64,000 nucleotides of DNA. It comes from Anaspis maculata (lineage: Eukaryota; Arthropoda; Insecta; Coleoptera; Scraptiidae). Below are positions 23,701 through 33,915 of this stretch, piece by piece (positions within the stretch are counted from its first letter, which is position 1; the number at the start of each line of letters is the position of its first letter). The translations under genes were made by a program, and so were the position numbers. The DNA is taken from positions 53,647,423 through 53,711,422 of the forward strand of contig OX421968.1 of assembly GCA_949128115.1 (NCBI GenBank), given 5' to 3'. The notes beneath the pieces were generated by a model. That model was not told the DNA's origin and did not search any database. It saw only the letters and a program-made list of their open reading frames with translations.

Positions 23701-24232
23701 ACGAAGAGGTACCGGGTTTGGCAGACAACGGCAGCTGGCGAAGAGTTGACGTCCTTGCCATCGACAGAAAGCGACGGAAAGGATACATACTAGATCCAAC
23801 TATAAGATTTGAAGATAGCAAAGAACAACCTGAAGCTGTTCATGTTGAAAAGCGAACCATTTATGAACCGACTATATCTTATTTTAAAACAAAATATGAT
23901 ATAGATAGTATTCAGGTGTTCGGGTACCTTATAGGAGCTCGGGGAACCATTCCCAAATTTTTTATCACAAATTTCTGTCAGTTATTTAATGTATCGACCA
24001 GAAGGGCAAAGGATATCGCATTATCCGCACTCAAGGATTCCATCAGAATTTTCAAACACCATATGTTCTCAATTTAAAATTTAACTCTATGTATAAATTC
24101 CAACTTATCAAATTATTTATTCAACTTAATTAGAAAATTCACTATGATGCGGTATCCTTTGTCTTAGGCAATCTATTTTATATAGAAAGGTGTTAATTTA
24201 TTTTATTTGAATAAATTATTTATATATAAGAG
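20700..24232 (+). mobile_element. RLE-type non-LTR retrotransposon, apparently full-length ORF
   Basis: Extent estimated from the 1094-codon ORF plus a 3' untranslated region of about 155 bp, ending in AT-rich sequence where the next repeat starts. No 28S rDNA surrounds it, so unlike true R2 it is not in the ribosomal target. The 5' boundary is uncertain and could lie up to about 100 bp either way. Confidence 0.6.
20793..24077 (+). CDS. R2-superfamily retrotransposon protein: zinc fingers, reverse transcriptase, RLE endonuclease
   Basis: One uninterrupted 1094-codon frame from ATG. Domains in order: a C2H2 finger (C59, C61, H74, H79); a second C2H2 finger (C140, C143, H153, H158); a basic stretch around 245-285; reverse transcriptase at about 370-700, with APGPD (378-382), FLDISKAYD (500-508), LLQGAPLSP (559-567) and catalytic FADD (606-609); a CCHC knuckle (C917, C920, H935, C940); and a restriction-like endonuclease with RRVDVLAID (983-991) and LDPTIRFE (1000-1007), giving Asp 986 and Asp 1001. 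This order is that of RLE elements such as R2, R4 and NeSL, whose protein nicks a chosen site and primes reverse transcription from it. Two N-terminal fingers suggest sequence-specific DNA binding. No frameshift or stop was seen, so it could encode active protein. The exact clade needs a phylogeny. Confidence 0.93.
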   Translation: MSLSSDEEYVPQKYPSSGQFAKRIKSWTISRKDAEEAGPSETAKSSVSFVDTPLTQLTCHCGKSFKNATGLGIHRSKMHRSTDTEDATLNNSSSKLRSGKINERNEINNNVTAMLCPLDTPRPETKQQVDEALPTLLSSCPHCGKKYRSVKIHISKAHPNEHRQQITERYIEEIPALKVDQDETESYPPSAEFEKYLQDLSEWNKKFSLALTDKEFDNTIKAFQSFIASSLKYFPGPKHPATRYYELRKKRKSTMVQTNNNFKKSSNPERKTKRDRQKRKEKYLYESVQFNFYNRRRVAVRKVMDNTKQEVCSIPLDILTAAFSERFGTENNTTSQTTGEDAYEMNFNQTDTSMTDTDNEIILEDIQQSIKLIKIDTAPGPDRIILRSLKSKQVAEILLLLTNRIINTGYVPTSLKNARTILIFKGSDPSMTSNWRPISICSLIRRIIERVIIRKISPFITFNQNQRGFTSTPGTFINSSILQGILTAAKQQKKDMTTMFLDISKAYDNVGLKQIEKTVNATKIPSRFKRLIIELQRGNSIQIETSLGKTKPIELKRGLLQGAPLSPILYNMCTDHILSDISEPGIAEFYGFSICDSVPKISIMGFADDTVLVANNEDSAFFLLGMAQQRFSEIGLSLNDSKTQIIHIRHGQLIEKEFFINNTIVNSIGNDKTVKYLGVSFNNTIIFNESKIIKDLNENIRQVVSSPFLHQDQKITVLNQYIWPTLVYPYQTTPAHMMPKSFLNNLDKMIKSAVKEVLCIPSDTPDHLLYSPRTHKGLGLIKASWEAFLQRFNICKTLEKSDNQLVPRIMNLTNEKQICLKALNLTASEDLEISTEDSSLNSTKIRKILRLREFSQWCKLPHKGRGVILFAEYTPANSWMSTRKGLTSSEYTEAIKMNGNVTACRATPGRSQDGNRCRRCSVGIENNVAFETLPHILGVCPFGEALRNARHHTIRASLAKILKTKGWETHEEVPGLADNGSWRRVDVLAIDRKRRKGYILDPTIRFEDSKEQPEAVHVEKRTIYEPTISYFKTKYDIDSIQVFGYLIGARGTIPKFFITNFCQLFNVSTRRAKDIALSALKDSIRIFKHHMFSI

Positions 24233-24592
24233 ATTTCAATATGGCGGACAAGATGGCGGCGCAACTATGAAATCAAATCTGCCCATTTGCCCACCCTTGA
24301 GGACCTAAACTATCCATCGGATAAAGTTCTAGGGCTGTAGCTTTATTCTCCGAGGAGAAGCTGAACTTCTTTGGAGTGCATAGGAAATCTTTGTTTTTTG
24401 ATAACAAATAATGTAGCTTGGCCACCCTTGAGGACATCAGTTATCCATTGGAAAAAATTTCAAGGCTCTAGCTTCAATCCCCAAGAAGGAGTGCCACTTC
24501 TTAATTTTTATACGAACAGACAAACAGAGGGACCGACAGATAGACAAACCAATCGGCCATATAAGGGTTACTTTATCAAGAAAATGCGCTAA
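24232..24592 (-). mobile_element. DINE-like element terminus with duplicated core, minus orientation
   Basis: On the minus strand it begins TTTCTTAGCGCATTTTC, then a GTCYGTC-like tract, then two diverged copies (about 165 bp apart) of a segment containing CCTCAAGGGTGG. The plus-strand stretch 38245-38600 is a clear relative with the same two-copy core. The opposite terminus is not seen. Its far end (ATGGCGGACAAGATGGCGGC) abuts the retrotransposon 3' end. Confidence 0.6.
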
Positions 24593-26679
24593 GAAACACA
24601 TGCCCGTACAGATTTTCAATTTGTAGGGGCGTATGCACCGAGCCGTAACTTTGCGGTCGTTTTCAAAAATTCGAAACTATTGACCCGGGGGTCGTATTGA
24701 AGTGGGGTTTTTGTCAAAAGAAAGTTCAAATTATTTTCTAAATATAACCCCATACACGTGATTATGTATTTCCATAAGAACATGTTCTTGTCCGCATGTC
24801 GTAATTTCTTACATCCAATTGTGGAACTCGGCAATTAATCCGCGACGCCGCGCCGCCCAGAGTAAAATGTTATCACTGTAATTTGTACAACGCCACTGGA
24901 AGCAGCAAATCAACAACAGTCAAACAATCACAATAATGATTACTTTAATTGTTGTCGTTGTTGTTGTTATTTAAACCAGAATAAAACATCATATCGCGTC
25001 TCAAATGGCATTATTGATGATGCAGCTATCATCCCAGGTAATTTATGACTCAAATGATACAGTGTCTGTCCTGACTTCTATTTATTCCTAGAACAGCTTT
25101 GCTTCCGAATACCACGCAATCTCAGTTGACACATTCCCTCTGGAGCTGCTGAATTTTTATGCATCAGGAGGAAAGGAGGACTTGGAGAAAGTTTCCTTTG
25201 CTTTATCTCTCAAAATTTACATCAACATCAACAATTTAAACTAGATTTGATAAATTGCGATGGTAACTCATCCAAACAATTGAAAGTTTCCATCAAAGCG
25301 GATTTAGTCACGTATCTGCGCCAAAAACCAATTCGACACGGAAAACTAAAACACCTTCAACTTAACCGCCATCCACATCGTAGCCATATTATTCTGAAGT
25401 TACAACACGTTTCCTATTTTTTATTTGCACTAAGGGTCGCGTATTCTCTTTTCACTTTTACAATGTAATACAGGATGTTTGTTGCATGTAATAGTCTAAC
25501 TACAAATAGACAAGCGAAAAGTACTTGTTAACGAGTTACAATAGCCCAATTTCTTTCAAGATGAGTTGAAAATAAATACTACCTAGGGCGTTTCACTTTC
25601 TTTTGCCAATAATTGAGGAGGCGGTAAAGCATCAAAAATAAAGTGCTTTCGCCCACAAAAAAAAATATAAAAAGTTGCACAACTTGAATAATTAAATAAA
25701 TAATAAAAAAAAATCTCAAAACTCAACTTTGAAAGCCTCTAAGCCTCTCTGTATCTCCGTTGTAATGGGTTCTCGATATAAACTTTTTCGAGAAAATCCA
25801 CTTGCTCTACCATCTCCTGAAATATTGGCAAGAAAAGTGTCAACACCCTGTATAGTAGTAGTAGTTGATAAAAGTAAAACATGTGGAGTGCAAAAATTGA
25901 AAAATATGGCGAATACAAGTTGACGGCGAAAAATCAATGGCTAAAAATCGGATGTATCTTAATAAAGTTGACATCGCCTGCAAATTTCACTCACATCAGA
26001 CTTGAAAAAAAAACAAAATGATAGAAATTCAAAATGGCGGATCAGAGATGGCGGCAAAGTAACAAAACACCAAAAGTCAACTTGACATCCTGGACATACT
26101 TATGTTGTTACTATTGATCAGCAGCGTTTACACCACATCGATATCTTCTTTTTCTGAAGAGTTATCCCGGGTACGGGCGGACGGACGGAGTGAAGCTAAA
26201 AGGGCCTTTTTCCAATTTTTTGGGAAATTGCTTTAAAAATACTTTTATTAAAGATTTGAAACTCGAAGATCAGATAGTCTAGCTCGAAAATGATTTGAGG
26301 TTTCTATTTTTCATATTATAAATCAACAATTTATGTCATATAAGGTGATGAGACCGAAATGACGATTTTTGGATTACGCCGTGGAACTCCGGATGTTCCG
26401 GGTGCGGTGAGAGTGGAAGGTTTTTGGGGTTGACGATGGATCCTCGACTTGGCTGGGAACCGCACACGCGGTCTGTCTGCTTCAGAGTTGCAACCAAGGG
26501 CTGCAACTCGAGGAGGGCTGCCAAATTTCTTCTCACCTTACTTCTCCCAATTTTAGGCAACAGACAGTGCGTTAAACGATTAAAAGTTTCAAAGATTTCC
26601 AGATCGACGTTCTGTTGTTGCAAATTGTTTGCAACGATGTGCTCCACTAATTATAATTCGAACATGGAAACTGACTTAA
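24593..26679. other. Non-coding DNA with one possible small element
   Basis: No gene recognised. 25469-25852 has TACAGGATGTT at one end and AACACCCTGTA at the other (listed separately). ATGGCGGATCAGAGATGGCGGC near 26032 and GGGCGGACGGACGG near 26175 recall the DINE-like family. 24880-25440 looks single-copy. Confidence 0.4.
25469..25852. mobile_element. Possible Tc1/mariner-like MITE with TACAGGRTGTT termini
   Basis: The ends TACAGGATGTT and AACACCCTGTA are inverted (one mismatch) and include flanking TA. Only about 11 bp pair, so the call is tentative. The same terminus type recurs at several other sites in the window. Confidence 0.4.
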
Positions 26680-26806
26680 CGGCTCGATACCAAGTTGGGG
26701 CTGAGACCGCCGTAAGTGCGGTTACTATAGCAACGGCCAATCTGACCGCTCTATTTGGCAAGTTACGCCGTCCTAACTTTTGCGCCTGCAACTTGGTATC
26801 GAGCCC
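26680..26806. mobile_element. MITE with GGCTCGATACCAAGTTG termini
   Basis: CGGCTCGATACCAAGTTG at 26680 is complemented by CAACTTGGTATCGAGCCC ending at 26806. Flanks are TTAA on the left and TTAT on the right, compatible with a decayed TTAA (piggyBac-type) or 3-bp TTA (Harbinger-type) target duplication. 127 bp, non-coding. Confidence 0.7.
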
Positions 26807-26982
26807 TTATTAGACAAGATCTTCCCGCGTCCTTGAAAAATCGGCGAATTTAACGATTTTTATCGCAACTCGCTAAATCATCTTTTTACGAAATAATAGT
26901 GATCCTTCAGGACATATTCCATCCATAGGAAGGAGTTCTGCAGAATTCTAGCTGTATTCCCTGAGGAGTTCAAATTAATATT

Positions 26983-26983
26983 G

Positions 26984-27028
<45 letters not shown>
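26983..27028. repeat. (ATA/ATT)n microsatellite, likely retrotransposon 3' tail
   Basis: About 14 uninterrupted ATA units. It lies about 245 bp beyond the stop of the minus-strand reverse transcriptase, where a CR1-like element would place its repeat tail. Confidence 0.8.
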
Positions 27029-27272
27029 TTAAATTGTCGCTTATCATTACAATAATACTTGTGGGTATGTAACAATATGAGTCATGATGTAAATAAATTA
27101 TATAACACGAAACAAATAGGACCATATGAAAAATGCATTCATGTATATGATTTCCAGCCCTTGAGTTCATACTTGACCCCTCCAATTTTTTTCAGTCGAA
27201 TTTCTTATTTATCTCCCTTCATTCATCCCATTCATTTTTGTCGTTCATAAAATCATCCTTTTTGTAAAATAC

Positions 27273-29422
27273 CTAACTTATTAGAAACAATTTTACCCGT
27301 TTGGTGAAGAGGCTTAGTCTGAGGCTTTTTATATGAGGTGGTAAGTGGTTAAATAACATGAGTGATTGATGAATAAATGATTTCTGGACAGTACCTGTGT
27401 GAGGTATGTTGCCTCTCACTAAGTTGCTTCCTCTTGTATTGTGGCTGTGCACCTCTGTACCTAACGAGAATTTCCCTAAATTTTTATAAACATAGACTAC
27501 ACATTCTAGAATGTAAAGTGCTATCACTGTAGGTATGTTTAGATCGTTGAAATGCGGTTTACATGATCCTCTCTGAGGTAGACCCTTTATTACTCTAGTT
27601 GCCTTTTTTTGTAGTTTGAGTAAACTATTAATTTCTGAACTATTACCCCAAAATAATATCCCATGTCGTAATAAAGAGACAAAATAAGAATGATATACAA
27701 TCATCAAAGTTTTGTGGTTCACAAATGGTTTTAGGCGTCTCAAAACAAATATAGCTGAGCTCAGGCGTGGTTTCAATTTATGAGCATGTTCTGTCCATGT
27801 CAATCTTCGATCTAGGAACAATCCTAGAAACCTACAACTTCCAGAAATATTAACAATTCCATTGCCACATACTACACGCTCAATAGGAAACACACTCCCG
27901 AACCCAATAATATTCGTTTTGTTTGCATTGATAACAAGTTTGTTCATGTTAAACCAATGAATAGCTTTGTTTATAACTGAGGTGATGTTGATCTCGAGCT
28001 CGTCAGCATTTGTCGCAGTAATGCATACACTTGTATCGTCGGCATATATGATAGGCGTCGTATTCTTGTTCGTGATATAGTCGGGTAGATCATTCATGAA
28101 GATGTTAAATAAATTTGGTCCTTTAATCGAACCCTGTGGAACGCCAGTTTCATTGTATGGGAAATTTGAAACGTGTAGGTACACGTCTTTCACCACCCTC
28201 TATCCATACAGTCTCAGTTATTTAACTACGGTTCGCGAGGTATGAGGTTAGTTAGTATGCCATGCATTTTCTCCCTGATTCCATAATTCCAAAGTTTGTC
28301 AAGAAGCAATATGTCATCAACAAGATCAAAAGCTTTTGATAGATCGAAATTTATACAAGCTACTAGTTCATTCCTATTGATTGCACCATAAATTACTTCA
28401 AGCATGTCTCCTACCGCAGTCGAACAATTTTCGCCGCGTCTGAATCCATGAAGCGCTTTTTTTAAAAACTCATTTTTTTCAAAATAATCGACAATCGCAT
28501 TATTTAGGCAAGTCTCAAATATTTTAGAAAGAACATTCAGTAAATAAATTGGACGATAATTACTTTTAGAAGATTTTGGACCAGACTTGTAAACTGGTAT
28601 AATTTTAGAAACTTTCAAGCATGATGGAAATTTTTCCTTATCAAAATAAAAATTTATCATGTATGCCAAGTGTTCCGAAATGTATTCTGCCCCTAATTTA
28701 TATGCTCATGCTGGAATCCCATCCACTCCCATAGCTGATGAGTTGTTTAGTGTCAAAATAATTCTTTTAATGTCATCAGCCAGAAACGGTTGTAAAAACA
28801 TTGAAGAACTATGATGCCTCTCAACGTGTGAGATTCCATTTTTGTCAGCAGGTATGAGTGAAATTAATTTTTGAGGAATGTTGAAGAAATACTCACTAAA
28901 AGCATCACACACAGTCTGTTTCTTTAAGGTAATCCCTTGATCATTCAATATGATGTTTTCGGTCTTTTTATTTTTGTTGCACTCTTTCGAAATCAGAGAC
29001 CAAGTAGCTTTAATTTTATTTGTTGAGTTTTCTATAATACCTTGAAAATTGAACTTATTTGCTTCTCTGATAATCTTGTTAAAAAGAGTGGAGTATTTCT
29101 TATAGTATTTCAGGATCTCAGGATGTGGGAACATCCAGCACAAGTTGAAGAGTTCACGTTTTGTTTTACTAGATTCTCTAATTCCTTTAGTAATCCAGCC
29201 TCTAGATTTAGTGTTATTTTTTTTGGTTATTTTTATAAAAGGAAATGAATTTTCATATATGTTTGTAAATATTTTGTAAAATGTTTCAATTTTATCTTCT
29301 TTGAGATACAACATCGAACAATCAGCTTTTGCTAAGGACTCTATGAAGTGAGCTATATTATTCTCACTTACCAGGTTTCGTCTCAGTAGGTATTTTTCAG
29401 ATAGTTTATCACCTCGATTCAA
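27273..29422 (-). pseudogene. Reverse transcriptase region of first non-LTR element
   Basis: Three minus-strand stretches (29422-28706, 28669-28226, 28196-27273) together cover the linker and reverse transcriptase. Visible motifs: SSAMGVDGIP (fingers); IIPVYKSGPK and NYRPIYLL; FDLSKAFDLVDD; GVPQGSIKGPNLF; and catalytic YADD at about 28055. The C-terminal tail after the thumb is also present. 29422-28706 and 28669-28226 are in the same frame, divided by one in-frame TGA at 28706-28708. A frameshift near 28200-28230 separates the last part. It would have primed reverse transcription of its own RNA at a nicked target; it is now a pseudogene. YADD and other differences show that it is not the same family as the neighbouring element. 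Confidence 0.85.
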
Positions 29423-29439
29423 CTTTATACCATATAATT

Positions 29440-30095
29440 GAATGTCGTGGTCCGTAAAATCAACTTGGATGTTTGTTGCTCCATGTTCATGGTCGGTAAT
29501 GTTTGATGCAATGTTGTCTAGACATTTTGATGAAGTATTTGTAGTTCTTGTAGGTTGTGTAATGTGTATATACTTGAATTATTCAACTTGAACAATGTTA
29601 TTAGATCTTGTCTGTGTGGATTGTCAGTTAAAAAGTCAACATTGAAATCCCCACAAACAATGATGTTACCAGTAGATCTCAATTCATCCAAAAAATTACC
29701 CAATATGTCCAAAAAACACTTAAAATTACCGGTCGGTGGACGATACAAACATATTTACATGAACATTTTTTATATTCCCAAATTCCGCAAGATGTATAGC
29801 ACACATTTCACAATGTCCTTCTATTGAACAATTCGTTTCCATGTTCTCGAATACTATATCATTACGCAATAAAATCATGGTCCCGCCATGTTTTCCCTCT
29901 TGTCTGGCATAGTATGCAGCAACCTTGAATGAAGGTAAAGAAATTAACCCACAATGCTCGCGAGATAACCAATGTTCCGATATACATATTATTTGAATGT
30001 TATAATAATCGCTTATGAAAATCTCAATCAACTGTATCAATCAATCTCTATTCGTGCTATTATGTACAAAATAACATTTACACCCGTCAAAACAT
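29440..30095 (-). pseudogene. Apurinic-type (EEP) endonuclease of first non-LTR element
   Basis: Read on the minus strand, an N-terminal stretch has IICISEHWL (catalytic Glu motif), GGTMILLR, YRPPTGNF (here MYRPPTGN) and CGDFNVDF, and further on FTDHDIQL, which corresponds to the SDH motif with Ser changed to Thr. The parts fall in different frames (30040-29726, 29748-29518 and downstream), so at least two frameshifts exist. It starts about 50 codons before the Glu motif, near the expected N-terminus of an ORF2. Confidence 0.75.
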
Positions 30096-30182
30096 ATCAA
30101 AAAAAATGAGATAAGGTAATAAAGTAGGTAAATACTTGAATGGCAAATAAACAATCAATTTTTGGTAAGTAGGTACCTAAAT

Positions 30183-31808
30183 CTAATTTACAAACTCGAA
30201 GGATAGAAATTCGACTATTGAATAAAAAGCATTTCTTAGCAAGCCGTCTTTGAGGGATCTCTTGAGCTGCGCTGGAGACTTATCTTTCAGACTATATGGC
30301 AGTTTATTATAGAATAAGAGCCCATGGTAGTGCGTGGCCTCTCGTGATCGTTTGAGTATGTAAAAGGGTATTACAAGATGATCCTTATTTCGAGTATTGT
30401 AAGTGTGTGGATATGCCTGGTAGTCCCCATCATTGCACTTCACGTACAAGACAGCTTGGAGAATGTATAGGCACGGTACTGTTAGTATTTGTGAGTTTAC
30501 AAATTCTTGTTTACAGTCTTCTCTGTATCGAAGGCCAGACATGATTCTGAGACACTTCCTTTGGATGGCAAAGACCCTTGTAATGTGAGATGAATGACCC
30601 CAGACTAAAATTGCGTAGTTTAGATGACTTTGGAACAATCCGAAGTAGGCTGTCTTCAAAACCTGCGTGGAAACCATTGACCTCAGTTGACGTATTAGAA
30701 ATATTCGCGAGGATAGCTTTTTGCACAGTGTCGTCACGTGTGCTTCCCAAGTGAGGCCAGAGTCTAACGTTACTCCTAGGAATTTTACAGGTTCAGTCCT
30801 CGAATGCATGGATTTCAATGAAAAGGTGAGTTGTTGTTTTTTGCCGTCGTTCAGAGAGAGTTTGTTTGATGCGAACCATTGTCGTAAGTTGGTATGATTT
30901 AAGTTTGCTGTCGCTGTCAGGTTGGTGATGTCCTTGTCTGTGTCATATGTAGTAGTATCGTCCGCAAAGAGTAGGAGGTTACTCTCGGAGCAGTTTGGTA
31001 AGTCGTTAACGTAAATGAGGAAAAGCAGCGGGCCCAGAACTGACCCCTGAGGTATTCCAATTTTGATGTTTTTAAGGCATGACTTTTTATCGTTCACGCA
31101 AACGTATTGTGTTCTCCCTTGCAGATAGGAAGTCATTAAAAGTTCGCTCGAAGTCTGAAAGCCGTAAAATCTTAATTTCTGGATCAAGATTTCGTGGTCC
31201 ACACAGTCGAATGCCTTCGTCAAGTCATAAAAATTGGCGCCAAGATATTCATTATTTTCGAAGGCTTCGGAAATTTCGCGACATAATCTGCTGACTGCTA
31301 GAGTTGTTGAACGGTTAGTTCTGAAGCCGTACTGTGCCATATGGAAGAGGCAATTAGTTTCGAAGTACTGGTATATGTATTTGTTCAACAGTTTCTCAAA
31401 AATTTTACCAAGAAGGGAAAGGATGGTAATGGGGCGGTAATTTGCAGGATCAAGTTTGCAACCTTTCTTGTAGATGGGTACTATTTTGGCCACTTTCATA
31501 TTTGTAAGTGGGGCCACAATAACGTCGGTGACCGATTTTAGCATTTTTGTGTTCATGTTATACGTGTCTTTAGTACTACTGTTTTTGAGAGAGCCTATTG
31601 CATCTTTTACTTAATTGAAAGTTACTTCTTTAAACGCGAAAGTCGTATTTTTATTTATCAAGGTGTTTCTTCGTAGATATTGTGAAGGGTTGATATTGGT
31701 TTTGGGAAGCTTATCTGAAATTGATTGTGCTATATTGCTGAAATAATCGTTCATTTTTGCTGGTGTCAGGGGTATCAGAGAATGTTTAATTTTGTTTTTA
31801 TTGATCAA
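30183..31808 (-). pseudogene. Reverse transcriptase of second non-LTR element
   Basis: 31556-30183 is open for 457 codons and continues in the same frame upstream to 31808, with one in-frame TAA at 31611-31613. Motifs: IVPIYKKGCK; DPANYRPITILS (fingers); YDLTKAFDCVDH; GIPQGSVLGPLLF; catalytic FADD near 30960; and KFLGVTLD followed by the thumb. The C-terminus carries a conserved tail after the thumb as in CR1-like ORF2. Only one stop mars this part, so decay is recent or slow compared with the neighbouring element. Confidence 0.88.
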
Positions 31809-31843
31809 TTTCCACGCAGCCGATGGTTTGTTAATCGCATGTT

Positions 31844-32840
31844 CTACGAAGCGATCGTTGGCGTCATTTTTGGCAGCAGTAAGCTCCCCTTGTACAACTT
31901 TTTAAAAGTGTTAAGTTTGTTCCGGCTAATGAGATGCCTACGATGTAAATCATTCAAGAAAGATAGTTGATCTCTAAGTTGCTTCAGTCTGTCATTGAAC
32001 CATGTATTTTTGTTGTTAACGTGTCTTGATACTTGTCTAGATTTCGTGGGGAAGTGTTCCGAGATGCCTGAAGTGAGAATTTTGCTGGATGTCATGATTT
32101 TAAAATTGACGTTGGTGTTTTTCTCCAAAAAGGTCCAGTCAGTATTTCGGAGGTAATAGAATGCGTGCAAACCACGTTCCCTTATTGGAGTGTATTCGAC
32201 TGTTTTATTATTCAGCTCTAGGTTGTTGCTGGGTTTTTGAATATTGATTACTAAGCTGCAGTGGTCCGATAAGTTGTAATCTTTCACTTGCACATCAATG
32301 TTTTCAAGATTTGTAAAAACATTATCAATACAATAGTTTCCACGCGTGTTTTCAAAGACTTTTTGTTTTAATCCGAATGACTGAAAAAGATTGTTTAGTT
32401 CTAGAGCATTGTTATCAATTGTGTTGAAATGTACATTAAAGTCTCCCATTAAAACTACATTCTGCTTGCCGTTCTCCTGTAAAAGCGCCTCGATTATTTC
32501 TAGGAACATGTTGAAGTCCCCAGAAGGAGACCTGTAAACTGCAATGAAGCGGACGTCACCAGAAACATACCCACAAACCTCTCAAGTTGATTCTTCACAA
32601 AACCGCGTTGAGTTCAGCTTCGAAGTATCGTTTCCTGATTTTGAAAAGCCACATACACCACCATGGAGCCTCATCTTTCTGGAATACTCAGTGATCAAGG
32701 AATAGTCTTATAGATTTATTGTTTCCAGTTCAACATGCGACATCCAGTGCTCAGCTATAAAAATATGATTAAAGTTATTTTCAGTTGAAACAACCTCTAG
32801 TTCTAATTGTTTGTTACGCAAACATTGTATATTCATGAAC
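31844..32840 (-). pseudogene. EEP endonuclease of second non-LTR element
   Basis: 32509-31844 is open and contains LMGDFNVHF and YNLSDHCSLVI, the Asp-Asn and Ser-Asp-His signatures of the apurinic-type endonuclease. Further 5' on the minus strand, NIQCLRNK, FIAEHWM (Glu motif) and YRSPSGDF can be read to about 32840, with an interrupting TGA or TAG. At 31886-31889 the run of four C (four G on the coding strand) appears to be one base short: the expected frame continues past it in phase with the reverse transcriptase at 31808. Confidence 0.8.
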
Positions 32841-32847
32841 GAAATTG

Positions 32848-33915
32848 TTAGGTTAGCGGTTTCACAAGAGGCGTTGTGCGAAAATTTTGTGTGCTGGCAG
32901 GAGCGTCTTCGTCGTGCTCGTTTGATCGCTTCCAGAAGTATCTTGAAAATCGTACACCTCCAGGCCAGAAATTTACATCATATGCTTCAGCTTTTAAAGC
33001 AAAGTCGATACCCACACGAAAGCATTTTGTGCTTCTACCAAGAGGAAGCTCGTCTACAACAAAATCTCGATCTGATTTATTTGGTTTTTCTTTCAGAAAC
33101 TTTATGATGTGTTCGCTTGAGACGTTTGGAGAAACTCTTGATAGAAATATCCATATTTTCTTAGGTGTTCCAGTAAAGCCGTCACTGGTTTTAGCATCCC
33201 CGAGAGTAAGTATCCGAGACGGGCGTTGTTTACGTTTTGGTTTTGTGACTTCCTGGAACCCATCATCTTTCCCCAACGCAATGACATCCTGCATTATTTT
33301 TTGTTGTGCTGAATGTAGCTGTTGAGCACTATTCTCAGGGGATACTTGCTTGGTGTTGAGTATTTCCTTTTGACCTAGATTTAGTTTCAGTTTTTGCGTT
33401 GTAGATTTGCCCTTGACAGTTTCCATGGGGGTTGGTGGTTTACGTTGCTTATTTTGCGTTTCAGTTGCTGTAATACTGCTGTATGATGCTGACGGTTGAT
33501 TTGTGAAGTGGATTGCACGGCTTGTGAGTGGTCTCTCCAAGTATGCAATTTTATCCAGCAGGAGGCCATTGTTTTGACTAAAGATGGAATTTTTCTCTTC
33601 GCTTTGCTGGAATAGCTGCCGTAACAGCTCGTTTTCTCTCTTCAAGGATGAAATTTGGATTTGGTCCGGATTGAATCTGAACTCCTTTGCTTTATCTTTG
33701 GCACTGGTACTACTTGGTGTTTTCGAGGTTATGTCACTGTTGCAACAGATTATGCGACTGTTGTCGATTTTTGTGAATTTTACTCGGCTGAGACAGCCCA
33801 AGTGGAAAGAAGCCTCACAATTTACACACACTGTTGTACGCGTAAGCTTCGTTTTGCAACACTTGAAGCAATTTCCCTCGCCGGGGTCAGATGCAGCGTC
33901 TTCATCGCCGGCCAT
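32848..33915 (-). CDS. ORF1 protein of CR1-like retrotransposon (PHD-like finger, RRM-like region)
   Basis: An open 355-codon frame starting MAGDEDAASDPGEG. Residues 16-45 form a PHD/zinc-finger-like knot (C16, C19, C31, C34, H39, C42). A probable coiled coil follows at about 90-130 (RENELLRQLFQQSEEKNS). The C-terminal third (about 255-340) has KIWIFLSRVSPN, CFRVGIDFAL and VNFWPGGVRFSRYFW, the pattern seen in the nucleic-acid-binding half of insect CR1-like ORF1 proteins. It would bind element RNA. The frame is intact although ORF2 downstream is broken. The next ORF starts within about 10 bp. Confidence 0.8.
   Translation of the reverse strand: MAGDEDAASDPGEGNCFKCCKTKLTRTTVCVNCEASFHLGCLSRVKFTKIDNSRIICCNSDITSKTPSSTSAKDKAKEFRFNPDQIQISSLKRENELLRQLFQQSEEKNSIFSQNNGLLLDKIAYLERPLTSRAIHFTNQPSASYSSITATETQNKQRKPPTPMETVKGKSTTQKLKLNLGQKEILNTKQVSPENSAQQLHSAQQKIMQDVIALGKDDGFQEVTKPKRKQRPSRILTLGDAKTSDGFTGTPKKIWIFLSRVSPNVSSEHIIKFLKEKPNKSDRDFVVDELPLGRSTKCFRVGIDFALKAEAYDVNFWPGGVRFSRYFWKRSNEHDEDAPASTQNFRTTPLVKPLT

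Larger units (their letters stand above)
26981..30095 (-). mobile_element. Non-LTR retrotransposon L1-copy (CR1/jockey-like), ORF2 only
   Basis: Minus-strand order: endonuclease (about 30095-29440), reverse transcriptase (29422-27273), short 3' region, then an (ATT)n tail (27028-26983), as many CR1-like elements end in a microsatellite. ORF1 is absent. The 5' end lies against the 3' end of a second, different element (30110-33950). Frames are broken several times, so it is inactive. Confidence 0.75.

Noticed and set aside
20793..24077. True R2 element in 28S rDNA
   Set aside because: No rRNA sequence flanks the ORF, so only the broader RLE/R2-superfamily label is supported.
26983..27028. Telomeric or regulatory repeat
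   Set aside because: It is a plain ATA microsatellite in the expected tail position of a non-LTR retrotransposon.
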